From: JBBIJO01 sp037445895
GTDB taxonomy: Bacteria > Bacteroidota > Ignavibacteria > Kapaibacteriales > UBA2268
Direction: 5' to 3'
Length of the DNA stretch: 64,000 nt
NCBI GenBank assembly: GCA_037445895.1
Contig: JBBIJO010000003.1
Span: forward strand, 124,001-188,000
Shown: in pieces, positions 42,071 to 50,891 of the stretch
How the letters are laid out: each line of letters opens with the position of its first letter
How positions within the stretch are numbered: the first letter of the stretch is position 1
The notes under the pieces: generated by a model
Told to the model about the DNA's origin: nothing
Databases searched by the model: none
What the model saw: the letters and a program-made list of their open reading frames with translations, nothing else
Made by a program: the position numbers and the translations under genes

Positions 42071-43467
42071 ATGTTTCGAAACAATAAAGTGGTGGCAAAT
42101 AAAATTCCAGATATGAAGTATATTATTGAGAATCCGCCAGTCGGAAATCGAGTTTATAAATTTTTAGAAATATTTGCAGCTATTTTAGTAAATACTAATT
42201 ATGGAACCGCATTGGAACATTATGTAAGGGTTTCAGCCAAATGTTCTAGATGTGCAACAAGTTGTCATGTTTTCCAAGCAACAAATGCCTCCCAAGACAT
42301 TCCGTGCTATCGTTCCGAGTTACTATTAAGTGTTTATAGAAGATATTTTTCATTCGAAGGAAGCCTATATTCTCGATTTTTCCGAGGTTTGGAATTGACC
42401 GAAGAGCATATCGATAAAATGGTTTACTCATTCTGGAATTGTACAGCCTGTCGTAAATGTGTTTTAGAATGTCCTTCGGGGATAGACCATGGACTAATCA
42501 CTCATCTTGGAAGATATATTTTATCTGAAATGGGTTTAGTCCCAAGGGCATTGGCTATCTCTACAAAAGAACAATTGTACGGAGCGACAGGAAATACTTC
42601 GGGCATACCGCTTGTAGCTTTGAAGGATTCATTGGAGTTCCTCGAAGAAGAATTAAAAGAGGCCACAGGTGTTGATATTAAGTTTCCTTTAGATGTTGAA
42701 AATGCCGATTATATTTTCTTTGCACCTGNNNNNNNNNNNNNNNNNNNNNNNNNNNNNNNNNNNNNNNNNNNNNNNNNNNNNNNNNNNNNNNNNNNNNNNN
42801 NNNNNNNNNNNNNNNNNNNNNNNNNNNNTGGACAATAGGTTCACAATACTTTGATGCAATTAATTATGGGCTTTTCTATAGTGATTTAATTTTAGAAAGA
42901 GTACTTGAGAAAATTGAGAATGAAACGAGGCGCCTAAATGCAAAAAAAATTTTGATAGGTGAATGTGGACACGCAAGCCGAAGTGCAACTTTTTTGAGGA
43001 CATATTGGAAAGGAGATAATTGTCCTGAAATCATCAATATTATAGAGCTTACGCATAAATTAGTGAAAGAAGGAAGAATTAGGCTTGATTCAAGTAAGGT
43101 AATGGAAAGAGTAACCTATCACGACCCTTGTAATGTTGCCCGTCAAGGTTGGATCGTTGAACAGCCAAGAGAGATAATAAAATCTTTTTGCAAGGATTTT
43201 GTTGAAATGATTCCAAACCGAACCGAAAATTACTGCTGTGGTGGTGGGGGGGGCACAGTGTCCATTGATGAAATCAGAAAGTACAGAACCTCGGTTTCCG
43301 GGCAGAAAAAAGCAGAACAAATCCGAAGAACTGGTGCTTGGTATGTTATCGCTCCTTGTGCAAATTGCAAAAAACAAATAAGAGAAACAATGGAAGACAA
43401 TAAAGTTGATGGAGAAGTTGTCGGATTGCATGATTTAATTCTAAAGGCTATTATATTGGAGAAGTGA
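42071..43467 (+). CDS. HdrD/DsrK-like Fe-S oxidoreductase subunit, interrupted by assembly gap
   Basis: The N-terminal part (42,071-42,728, 219 residues) has two Fe-S ligand groups, CSRCATSC near residue 57 and CTACRKCVLECP near residue 125, a four-helix ferredoxin-like arrangement. After the N gap the C-terminal part (42,829-43,467) starts WTIGSQYFDAINYG and carries a CCG domain: YHDPCNVAR, NYCCGGGGG and APCANCKKQI, cysteines that in HdrB/HdrD/DsrK bind a non-cubane or catalytic [4Fe-4S] cluster. The two halves are in different frames relative to the 100-N filler, so the true gap length differs from it. It is the predicted cytoplasmic catalytic subunit of an Hmc/Dsr/Tmc-type membrane complex. 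The following gene starts 1 base later. Confidence 0.88.
42729..42828. other. Assembly gap (100 N)
   Basis: Exactly 100 Ns, the conventional scaffolding filler for a gap of unknown size. It lies inside the HdrD-like gene and probably hides a few dozen codons joining the ferredoxin and CCG parts. Confidence 0.98.
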
Positions 43468-43468
43468 A

Positions 43469-44176
43469 ATGGAAGAGTTAATCAATTTTGGAAAAGGTCC
43501 GCTTTTTAGATTTTCTTTCTCAATTATGATTTTAGGGCTTCTTAGGGTAATGTTTTTGTCGTTATTGAATGGCTTTGAAGCAAAAAAGAGAGCTCGAGAT
43601 AAAATGGTTCCAAAGGGGTATATTAGGAAAATGACCATTGGATTTATTTTGCCGATAAGGGCATTTAGAGTTAAACCTTTTGATGCGATTGTTTCTATAT
43701 TGTTTCATATTGGATTGTTATTGACTCCAATATTTTTATTCGACCACGCCTTGCTTTTCCAAAGATCTATTGGCACAAGTTGTCTCGGTATCACTTTGCC
43801 AAAGGAAATAGCTGATAATCTAACAATTATCACAATTTTCTCGGGTTTGATTTTGCTGATTTTGAGGCTTACTAACAAATCCTCTAGGTTTATTAGTAGG
43901 AAGCAGGACTTTCTATGGCTAATACTGTTAATCATACCCTTTATCACTGGTTTTGTTTGTTCACGATTTGCGGTTAAACCCGATACATACAATCTGCTTA
44001 TGCTTATTCACATTTTTAGTGGTTGTTTGATTTTTATGTTGATACCATTTACCAAGATAGCACATTGCGTTTTGTTGCCATTAAGTCAATGGATATCCGC
44101 AAGAGCCTGGAAATTCCCATCGGAAGCAGGTAAGAATATTCTTGTTACACTTGGAAAGAGGGAAGAAAAATTGTGA
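43469..44176 (+). CDS. NarI/DsrM/HmcE-like membrane cytochrome b subunit
   Basis: A 235-residue protein with five to six membrane helices. Histidines suitable as haem b ligands lie in SILFHIGLLLTP, LFDHALLF, LMLIHIFSG and TKIAHCVLLPLS, arranged as in the NarI/DsrM/HmcE family that passes electrons between the quinone pool and a cytoplasmic HdrD-like partner. It follows the HdrD-like gene by 1 base and overlaps the ferredoxin gene by 4 (GTGA), so the subunits are translated together. Confidence 0.83.
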   Translation: MEELINFGKGPLFRFSFSIMILGLLRVMFLSLLNGFEAKKRARDKMVPKGYIRKMTIGFILPIRAFRVKPFDAIVSILFHIGLLLTPIFLFDHALLFQRSIGTSCLGITLPKEIADNLTIITIFSGLILLILRLTNKSSRFISRKQDFLWLILLIIPFITGFVCSRFAVKPDTYNLLMLIHIFSGCLIFMLIPFTKIAHCVLLPLSQWISARAWKFPSEAGKNILVTLGKREEKL

Positions 44177-44997
44177 ACGCTATACTAACAGATATTACTA
44201 AATGCATTGGATGTAACGAATGTGTTATGGCGTGTAAAATAGTTAATAATCTTGCGCCAGATAAACCAAGGGAATGGCAGAAAAATGATGGATTGTCTGC
44301 GAGGAATTGGACTTCCGTCTTACACAAAGGTAGTTACAATGTTCGCAAACAATGCCGACATTGCATAGAGCCTTCCTGCGCTTCGGTATGTCCTGTAGGG
44401 GCTTTGTACAAAACTGAAACAGGTGCAGTAGTTTATGATAAAGAAAAATGCCTTGGGTGTCGTTATTGTATGATGGCATGCCCTTATGGAATACCAAGGT
44501 ATGACTGGGATAGTCCTGTTCCATATATTGAAAAATGTATTTTATGTTATTATAATATCAAAAATGGAAACATAAAAGAACCTGCTTGTTGTTCTGCATG
44601 CCCAACTGAAGCAACAATTTTTGGAGAAAGAGATAAATTACTCAAAGAAGCAAGAATCCGAATCGAAAAGGAACCCGAAAAGTATTTAAACCATATCTAT
44701 GGAGAATATGAAGTAGGAGGAACAAATGTAATATATATTACACATAAGGACTGTCCCTTGGATTTCTTGTATTACTATAATCAGAGAGTTGAAAAGGGAA
44801 TAAAGCTAATTGGACAACCGGAAATAAATGAACCACTGCCTATTACTACAAAATGGGCAATGGGCGCTGTGCCATCTGTGTTTGTAGGTATGGGGGTAAT
44901 TATGAGCGGAACATATTGGATTATCAAGCGTCGTCAGCAATTAAAAAAGAACAATGAGGATATTAATTTAACTAGGGATTCAGATGGAAAGAGTTAA
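44173..44997 (+). CDS. Four-cluster ferredoxin subunit with C-terminal membrane anchor (HybA/HmcB/DsrO-like)
   Basis: A 274-residue polyferredoxin. Sixteen cysteines in four groups (CIGCNECVMAC, CRHCIEPSCASVCP, CLGCRYCMMACP, CILCYYN with CCSACP) should bind four [4Fe-4S] clusters. A hydrophobic segment near the C terminus (SVFVGMGVIMSGTYWII) is a likely anchor, as in HybA. Unlike DsrO and HybA there is no Tat or Sec signal: the frame is closed by TAA at 44,131 and GTG 44,173 is the first start. Location relative to the membrane is thus uncertain. It wires the NrfD-like subunit to its partner and overlaps the next gene by 14 bases. Confidence 0.88.
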   Translation: MNAILTDITKCIGCNECVMACKIVNNLAPDKPREWQKNDGLSARNWTSVLHKGSYNVRKQCRHCIEPSCASVCPVGALYKTETGAVVYDKEKCLGCRYCMMACPYGIPRYDWDSPVPYIEKCILCYYNIKNGNIKEPACCSACPTEATIFGERDKLLKEARIRIEKEPEKYLNHIYGEYEVGGTNVIYITHKDCPLDFLYYYNQRVEKGIKLIGQPEINEPLPITTKWAMGAVPSVFVGMGVIMSGTYWIIKRRQQLKKNNEDINLTRDSDGKS

Positions 44998-46879
44998 TAA
45001 AGTCAAATTAATTTTATGGACAATATTAGGGGGTTCCTTAGCTGTTGCAATAACTCGCTTTATTTTTGGTTTGGGAGTAACGACTAATTTGTCCGACAAC
45101 TCTCCTTGGGGGTTTTGGATTGGGTTTGACGTTATGGGTGGTGTAGCGCTTGCTAGCGGAGGTTTTGTTATCGCAGCTTTTTATTATATCTTTGGAAAGA
45201 AAGCACTCTATTCCATTGTTCGTGCTGCAATATTAACAGCTTTTCTTGGCTATGTGTCTGTTGTCATAGGATTGTTGTTCGATCTTGGTTTGCCGTGGAA
45301 TATTTGGCATATGATAATATATTGGAATCCACATTCACCCCTTTTTGAGGTTGGTTGGTGTGTAATGTTGTATCTTTCGGTGCTTACTCTTGAATTCGCA
45401 CCTGTTGTTCTTGAAAAATATAATAGAATAAAATTGCTTGCATCAGTACATAGATTTTTAGATAAAATTAAAATTCCTTTGGTTATTCTTGGGATTATGC
45501 TTTCTACATTACATCAATCTTCTTTGGGGAGTTTATTTTTAGCAATGCCCTACCGCCTACATCCTCTTTGGTATTCACCTATTATTCCAATTATTTTTTT
45601 CGTATCGGCTATATGTTTAGGACTGATGATGGTAATGGTAGGAAGCCTGACGTCAAGCTATTTATATAAGAAAGAGTATGAAAAAGATATTTTAATTCAG
45701 ATAAGTAAATATTCAGCGTGGATACTGTCTTTCTATGCTATTTTGAGATTTTCTGATATTATAATTCGTGGCGCTGGTGTTTTCCTTTCTACATGGAGCT
45801 GGGGAACTTTTTTGTTTTGGCTTGAAACACTCCTTTCGATAATTATTCCGTTGTTTACTTTTAGCATTCCGTATTCCAGGAATAAAATTTCAATTTTATA
45901 TTTTGGAGCATTAACTGGAGTAATCGGTATTGTTTTCAATCGCTTAAACGTGGGTGGCTTGACACATTTAAACAATCTTACTGAAATCGGTACATTTTAT
46001 TTCCCATCCTGGATGGAATTAGTAATCTCGGCTGGTGTCGTTTCTACTTCTATATTGGTATTTTTCTATTTTATTGAAAATTATAAAGTATGGGATAAAA
46101 ATCCTATTGATTTGTATTCCATTCCTCGAACAAAACCGCTTTTAACCTCTTTAAGCGCGTGTTTGGAGGCTGAGCCAAATGTAATTCGTGCCAAACTATC
46201 TTTTGCCTTTGTAATTGCCTTTGGATTCGCCTTCGCTTTTATCTCGGAAGAAAGCATTTATAATGAAGGATGCGAAAAAAGTCCTGTTGTAAGAGCACGT
46301 GGGGGCGACACCTTATTGATTGACGGGAACAGAAATAATTATGGAGTTTCGTTTGCTCATAAAAAACACCAAAGTGTCGTTGCAAGTTGTGGATATTGTC
46401 ATCATTTAAATAAGCCTGGAGATAAGGCTACGGGTTGCTATGAATGTCATAATGATATGTATCGGCAATCGGATGCATTTCAACATAGTTGGCATTCATC
46501 ATCGCAAGGGGCTAACTTAGGTTGCTTTAAGTGTCACAGTTGGTATGAAAATAAAGGTAAAAACTTTGTTTTTACTAGCGATAAACTGACTCAGTTATGT
46601 TTGAAATGCCATAAAGATATCATACCTGCAGATTCGAGAATCGAATATTTGAAAACATATAAAACACTATCATATACCGATGCTATGCATAATCTCTGTA
46701 TTAAATGCCACGAACGAATGTTTTCGCAGGATGCTTTGTTGAGAAAGCAAAATCCAAATTTAACAAGATGCTCAAATTGTCATAACGAATTTGAGCACTC
46801 CTTGAAAGAAAAGAAAATATTTGTAAAGAAAGAAAAAAATCAATGGGTTGTAATTCCCAGTGTCTTACAAAATCGATAA
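44984..46879 (+). CDS. NrfD/HybB-type quinone-site subunit fused to a hexaheme cytochrome c
   Basis: A 631-residue fusion. Residues about 1-385 form a polytopic NrfD/PsrC/HybB-like protein (NLSDNSPWGFWIGFDVMGGV, then ASGGFVIAAFY; WNIWHMIIYWNPHSPLFEVG), the menaquinol-reacting anchor of many redox complexes. A further helix at about 420-440 (LSFAFVIAFGFAFAFI) leads to a C-terminal domain starting VSFAHKKHQSVVASCGYCHH, a class III cytochrome pattern. Six CxxCH haem sites are visible, with first Cys at residues 469, 485, 514, 539, 572 and 596, plus spare His for bis-His ligation. In Hmc and Dsr systems the cytochrome is a separate protein, so the fusion is unusual. It is the last gene of the operon. 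Confidence 0.9.
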   Translation: MERVNKVKLILWTILGGSLAVAITRFIFGLGVTTNLSDNSPWGFWIGFDVMGGVALASGGFVIAAFYYIFGKKALYSIVRAAILTAFLGYVSVVIGLLFDLGLPWNIWHMIIYWNPHSPLFEVGWCVMLYLSVLTLEFAPVVLEKYNRIKLLASVHRFLDKIKIPLVILGIMLSTLHQSSLGSLFLAMPYRLHPLWYSPIIPIIFFVSAICLGLMMVMVGSLTSSYLYKKEYEKDILIQISKYSAWILSFYAILRFSDIIIRGAGVFLSTWSWGTFLFWLETLLSIIIPLFTFSIPYSRNKISILYFGALTGVIGIVFNRLNVGGLTHLNNLTEIGTFYFPSWMELVISAGVVSTSILVFFYFIENYKVWDKNPIDLYSIPRTKPLLTSLSACLEAEPNVIRAKLSFAFVIAFGFAFAFISEESIYNEGCEKSPVVRARGGDTLLIDGNRNNYGVSFAHKKHQSVVASCGYCHHLNKPGDKATGCYECHNDMYRQSDAFQHSWHSSSQGANLGCFKCHSWYENKGKNFVFTSDKLTQLCLKCHKDIIPADSRIEYLKTYKTLSYTDAMHNLCIKCHERMFSQDALLRKQNPNLTRCSNCHNEFEHSLKEKKIFVKKEKNQWVVIPSVLQNR

Positions 46880-46987
46880 AGTTGTTGATTCGAGTTTTGT
46901 TAGGACAAAGTTTATATAAAAAAGATAAAATTATCTTATTGCTTCTTGCTATTTTTTTATTATTTTGCCTTGGTTTTGGAGGTTAAA

Positions 46988-47956
46988 ATGAAAAAGAAAG
47001 GAAAAATAACAGGAGCTTTTCTAATTGGATTCTTTGTGATATTTGGCTTTATACTTTTGGGTTTTTCTGTTATTTGGTTTGGTTCTTCAATGTTTTTTCG
47101 CGAAAATATTTATTACGTAACATATTTTGTGGGCTCGGTAGAAGGCATTTCAAAAGGAACTCCGGTTAAATATTTAGGGGTTCCTGTTGGGAGCGTGTAT
47201 AATATACAGCTTGCTCCGGATGGCAGAATGATTGAAGTTGTTATGGTCCTCGGTCGAAAAATAGAGCCAAGCGATAGTTTACGAGTAAAAATTGAGTTAT
47301 CCGGATTAACTGGCGGACGATTTTTACAAATGTTTTATACTTCCGATTCGACAATATTACAATGGCACCCCAAAATACATTTCGAACCTCCATATACATT
47401 GATTTATTCCGCTCCATCGGGTATCGAGACGTTCGAAGCAGGCTTTAGAGAAGCCATCGGCAAGATAATGGAATTCCAATTCAAAGAAGTTTCGTCGAAC
47501 ATCGTGCGGTTTTTGGCTACTGCGACTGAATTCTTCGATAACGAAGATTTATACTTCACAGTTTCGAATTTGAAGGAGACGTCCGAACGCTTGAATTCAA
47601 TTGTAACCAATGCTGATACATCGAAAATCATTTCTCAACTTGAAGATGCTTCCCGAAATATTGTCCGAGTTACCAAGAAACTCGAGAATTTTGCCGATTC
47701 GCTACAATTTGAGCTTACCAATGCAAATATTCATAATAGGATTGATAGAACATTTACCAAAGCCGATAGTTTTATAGATTTAGGGAGTGCAACAATCTAT
47801 TCACTTGGGACAAGGATTGAAATTGCTTCTTACTCGCTTGCCGAGTTGGTCAATAGTTTAAAACGAACAAATTCTATGCTTTTGAAATTAATTCGCGAAT
47901 ATAGTCAGAATCCCGGTCAGCTCCTGTTCAGCGAACCACCTCCACCTGAAAAGTAA
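46988..47956 (+). CDS. MCE/MlaD-family lipid-transport protein
   Basis: A 322-residue protein. ATG 46,988 is chosen because it has GGAGG upstream and starts MKKKGKITGAFLIGFFVIFG, a cytoplasmic Lys cluster and one signal-anchor helix. A single MCE domain covers about 38-125 (VEGISKGTPVKYLGVPVGSV, SGLTGGRFLQMFY), followed by a long helical region predicted as coiled coil and a Pro-rich end. MlaD-type proteins form hexameric rings that carry phospholipids between inner and outer membranes with an MlaE permease and MlaF ATPase, neither of which is adjacent. Confidence 0.85.
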   Translation: MKKKGKITGAFLIGFFVIFGFILLGFSVIWFGSSMFFRENIYYVTYFVGSVEGISKGTPVKYLGVPVGSVYNIQLAPDGRMIEVVMVLGRKIEPSDSLRVKIELSGLTGGRFLQMFYTSDSTILQWHPKIHFEPPYTLIYSAPSGIETFEAGFREAIGKIMEFQFKEVSSNIVRFLATATEFFDNEDLYFTVSNLKETSERLNSIVTNADTSKIISQLEDASRNIVRVTKKLENFADSLQFELTNANIHNRIDRTFTKADSFIDLGSATIYSLGTRIEIASYSLAELVNSLKRTNSMLLKLIREYSQNPGQLLFSEPPPPEK

Positions 47957-47966
47957 TTTAAATTAT

Positions 47967-48731
47967 ATGAGTATAAATATGCAGATTGAGGAAAATTTAA
48001 TTGATATTTTATGTAATTGTAACTATGTTGTGGTGCTTACTGGTGCTGGTGTTTCGGCGGAAAGCGGTATTAAGACTTTTCGCGACCCCGATGGTCTTTG
48101 GGCTAAATTTAACCCTACCGAGTTAGCAAGTATCGAGGGCTTTATGGCTAATCCGCAAAGAGTGTGGGAATGGTATCGATACCGTCGAGAAATTGTGTAT
48201 CGGGCTCAACCTAATCCGGGACATTATTCAATCGCAAAAATGGAAAAGCTATTTCCCCAATTTACGTTAATTACTCAGAATGTTGATCGCCTTCATCAAA
48301 AGGCTGGTTCAACAAATGTAATAGAACTTCACGGTAATATAATCGAAAATCATTGTTTCGATTGCGGAACACCATACGTTGGCGAAACTGATTTAGAAAA
48401 TAATGAAATTCCGCGGTGTCGGGCTTGTGGAGGTTTAGTCAGACCATCAGTTGTTTGGTTTGGGGAGCTATTGCCAGCCGACGCTTTAAAGTTAGCCGAA
48501 GAGTCGTCGGAAGAATGCGATGTTTTTTTTAGTGTTGGAACCTCTGCCGAGGTGTATCCTGCTGCAAATCTGCCTTTAATCGCGAAATATGCCGGAGCTA
48601 CAGTGGTCGAAGTTAATCCTAATCCAACTGCGTTGTCATATTATGCCGATTTTAAACTTCAAGCGCCTTCGGGCGAGGCACTTCCAATTTTAGTTTCTAA
48701 AATTATTGAAAGGAAAGGGGGAAAAATTTAG
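47967..48731 (+). CDS. cobB: Sirtuin NAD-dependent protein deacylase
   Basis: A 254-residue class III-type sirtuin. The NAD-binding TGAGVSAESGIKTFRD, the TQNVDRLHQKAG and ELHGN catalytic His region, and four zinc cysteines (CFDC and CRAC) are in place. WYRYRREI contains a YxxR pair like that which selects succinyl and malonyl lysines in SIRT5 and CobB, so desuccinylase activity is likely besides deacetylation. It overlaps acpS by one base at the stop. Confidence 0.93.
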   Translation: MSINMQIEENLIDILCNCNYVVVLTGAGVSAESGIKTFRDPDGLWAKFNPTELASIEGFMANPQRVWEWYRYRREIVYRAQPNPGHYSIAKMEKLFPQFTLITQNVDRLHQKAGSTNVIELHGNIIENHCFDCGTPYVGETDLENNEIPRCRACGGLVRPSVVWFGELLPADALKLAEESSEECDVFFSVGTSAEVYPAANLPLIAKYAGATVVEVNPNPTALSYYADFKLQAPSGEALPILVSKIIERKGGKI

Positions 48732-49102
48732 TGATAAAAGGCATAGGAGTCGATATAATTGAAGTCGATAGAATTCGGGAAGCAATAGAAAAATATGGCG
48801 AAAGATTCCTTAAAAGAGTGTTCACACAAATCGAGATTAGGTATTGCGAGGAATTTAAGGATACTAAATTTTTACACTATTCTGCTCGGTTTGCTGCAAA
48901 AGAAGCCTTTAGCAAAGCGATAGGAACTGGGTTTACGCAAGGTTTTAAATTGAGAGAGGTTGGAATTGTCAATGAATCGAACGGGATGCCTAAAATTGTT
49001 CTCGAAGGAGAACTTAGCGAAGGCTGGTCAAATTATAAAATTTTCGTTTCTCTTTCGCATACACGAGTTCACGCAGTTGCATTGGTAGTAATTCAGGAAT
49101 AA
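48731..49102 (+). CDS. acpS: Holo-[acyl-carrier-protein] synthase
   Basis: A 123-residue phosphopantetheinyl transferase that loads the CoA-derived arm onto acyl carrier protein. The family motifs IKGIGVDIIEVDRIREAI (metal Asp), FTQIEIRYC and SARFAAKEAFSKAIGTG (catalytic Glu and Lys) are intact, and LSHTRVHAVALVV ends the fold. It starts with GTG 48,731, sharing one base with the sirtuin stop. Confidence 0.95.
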   Translation: MIKGIGVDIIEVDRIREAIEKYGERFLKRVFTQIEIRYCEEFKDTKFLHYSARFAAKEAFSKAIGTGFTQGFKLREVGIVNESNGMPKIVLEGELSEGWSNYKIFVSLSHTRVHAVALVVIQE

Positions 49103-49128
49103 AAACAAATAGAGAGTGAATTCGTAAT

Positions 49129-49638
49129 TTGTTTTTTGTAATTAGAAAGCAATGGGATTTGGGAAAAGAACTTTCACAAAATAGGCGAATTAAATTCGTG
49201 TTGAAAAATAAAAGGGCTATTCACGATTTCGATATACTGCAAAAATTTGAAGCCGGAGTTGTCCTTAAAGGAACAGAGGTAAAATCAATTCGCCAAGGTA
49301 AATGCAATATTCAGGATTCTTATTGTACTTTTTTGAATCCCAAAGTTAACGAACTTTTCTTAGTAAATTTTCATATAAGTCCTTATGAACAAGCGAGTCA
49401 ATTTAATCACGAACCGCGGCGACCCAGAAAATTGCTATTACATTTGCGTGAACTAATGAAATTACGTAGTGCCATTGAACAGAAGGGCTTGACGATTATT
49501 CCGCTTTCAGTATTTTTTTCGGGACCTTATGTAAAATTAGAAATTGCAGTTGTGAAACCAAAGAAAAAATATGATAAACGTGAAGAAATCAAAAAAAAGG
49601 ACTATGAAAAAGAAATTTCAAAACGCTTCCGAGTTTGA
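49129..49638 (+). CDS. smpB: SsrA-binding protein SmpB
   Basis: Binds tmRNA and brings it to stalled ribosomes for trans-translation. The SmpB fold is clear: KNKRAIHDFDILQKFEAGVV, LKGTEVKSIRQGKCNIQDSY, LFLVNFHISPYEQASQFNHE, KLLLHLRELMKL and the basic tail KKKYDKREEIKKKDYEKEIS. The start is uncertain because no ATG is in frame: TTG 49,129 gives 169 residues with an unusual leader, whereas GTG 49,198 or TTG 49,201 would give about 145, closer to the family norm. The tmRNA gene itself is not in the window. Confidence 0.92.
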   Translation: MFFVIRKQWDLGKELSQNRRIKFVLKNKRAIHDFDILQKFEAGVVLKGTEVKSIRQGKCNIQDSYCTFLNPKVNELFLVNFHISPYEQASQFNHEPRRPRKLLLHLRELMKLRSAIEQKGLTIIPLSVFFSGPYVKLEIAVVKPKKKYDKREEIKKKDYEKEISKRFRV

Positions 49639-49656
49639 GATAATAAGAGGTTAGCA

Positions 49657-50880
49657 ATGTTTCCACCAGTAAAAGAGCAAATGGCCATTATTAAATCACT
49701 TACAGTTGAGGTCTTTCCCGAAGACGAGTTGATTCAAAAGGTTGAAAAGTCTTATCGTACAAAAAAACCGTTGACGGTCAAATTGGGATGCGATCCGAGT
49801 AAGCCAGATTTACACATTGGGCATTCGGTCGTATTGAAAAAATTGCGACAATTTCAGGATTTAGGACATAAAGCAGTGCTTATAGTTGGGGACTTCACGG
49901 CTATGATTGGAGATCCATCGGGCCGAAATAAAACACGTCCGTCGCTTACTCTCGAAGAAACGAGAATGAACGGAAAAACATATCTTGAACAAGCTACAAA
50001 AATTCTGTCTTCTTCGAATCTTGAAATACGTTATAATTCCGATTGGCTGGGTAAAATGAATTTTGTCGATGTTATTTACCTTTCTTCAAAATATACAGTT
50101 GCACAAATCTTGGAGCGCGACGACTTTGCCAAACGTTATCAAGCTGCTTTGCCAATTAGCATCCATGAATTGCTTTATCCTCTTGCTCAAGCAATGGATT
50201 CTGTTGCTATTGATGCGGATGTGGAGTTAGGAGGCACCGACCAGAAATTTAATCTTATCGTTGGACGAGAAATACAAAAGGCTTATGGACAGGAACCGCA
50301 ATGTATCGTTCTTTCCCCAATATTGGAAGGAACAGACGGAGTTGAAAAAATGAGCAAATCGCTTGGTAATTATATTGCTTTGACAGACCCTCCGCGCGAA
50401 ATGTTCGGCAAAGTAATGTCGATACCCGATGAACTCATTATAAAATATTTTGAATTTGGAGCTTTTGCCGCCGAGAAGGAAGTTGAGGAAATGGAAAAAG
50501 GATTGAAGGCGGGAATCATTCATCCCAGAAATGCAAAAGTTGAAACTGCCAAAAGAATAGTTGCTCTTTATTACGATAAAAATACTGCCGATTCTGCATA
50601 CGAAGAATTTGAAAGAATTTTTGTTAAAAAAGATAAACCGGACGAAGTTGAAACATTTATTCTCGAAAACTCTAATAGCGTAGTTGCTATTGTAGATATA
50701 TTACTTGTTTCTGGGCTTTCCCCTTCGAAAAAGGAAGCCCGAAGGATAATAGAACAAGGGGGAGTTTATGTCGATGGAGAACGTGTTTCTAACGTGTTGG
50801 CTACCATTGATATTTCTAAAAGAAGATTGCTTAAATATGGGAAACGTAAATTTTTGTATGTAGAAAGAAAAAAGGAATAA
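49657..50880 (+). CDS. tyrS: Tyrosyl-tRNA synthetase
   Basis: A 407-residue class I synthetase attaching Tyr to tRNA-Tyr. The ATP-binding PDLHIGHSVVLKKLR (HIGH) and KMSKSLGN loops, the IGDPSGRNKTRP segment and DQKFNLIVGR are present, and an S4 RNA-binding domain forms the C terminus (PSKKEARRIIEQGGVYVDGE). The sequence resembles the TyrZ/TyrRZ branch rather than the E. coli type. It follows smpB by 18 bases in a plus-strand housekeeping run. Confidence 0.96.
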   Translation: MFPPVKEQMAIIKSLTVEVFPEDELIQKVEKSYRTKKPLTVKLGCDPSKPDLHIGHSVVLKKLRQFQDLGHKAVLIVGDFTAMIGDPSGRNKTRPSLTLEETRMNGKTYLEQATKILSSSNLEIRYNSDWLGKMNFVDVIYLSSKYTVAQILERDDFAKRYQAALPISIHELLYPLAQAMDSVAIDADVELGGTDQKFNLIVGREIQKAYGQEPQCIVLSPILEGTDGVEKMSKSLGNYIALTDPPREMFGKVMSIPDELIIKYFEFGAFAAEKEVEEMEKGLKAGIIHPRNAKVETAKRIVALYYDKNTADSAYEEFERIFVKKDKPDEVETFILENSNSVVAIVDILLVSGLSPSKKEARRIIEQGGVYVDGERVSNVLATIDISKRRLLKYGKRKFLYVERKKE

Positions 50881-50891
50881 TTGTTGTTGTT

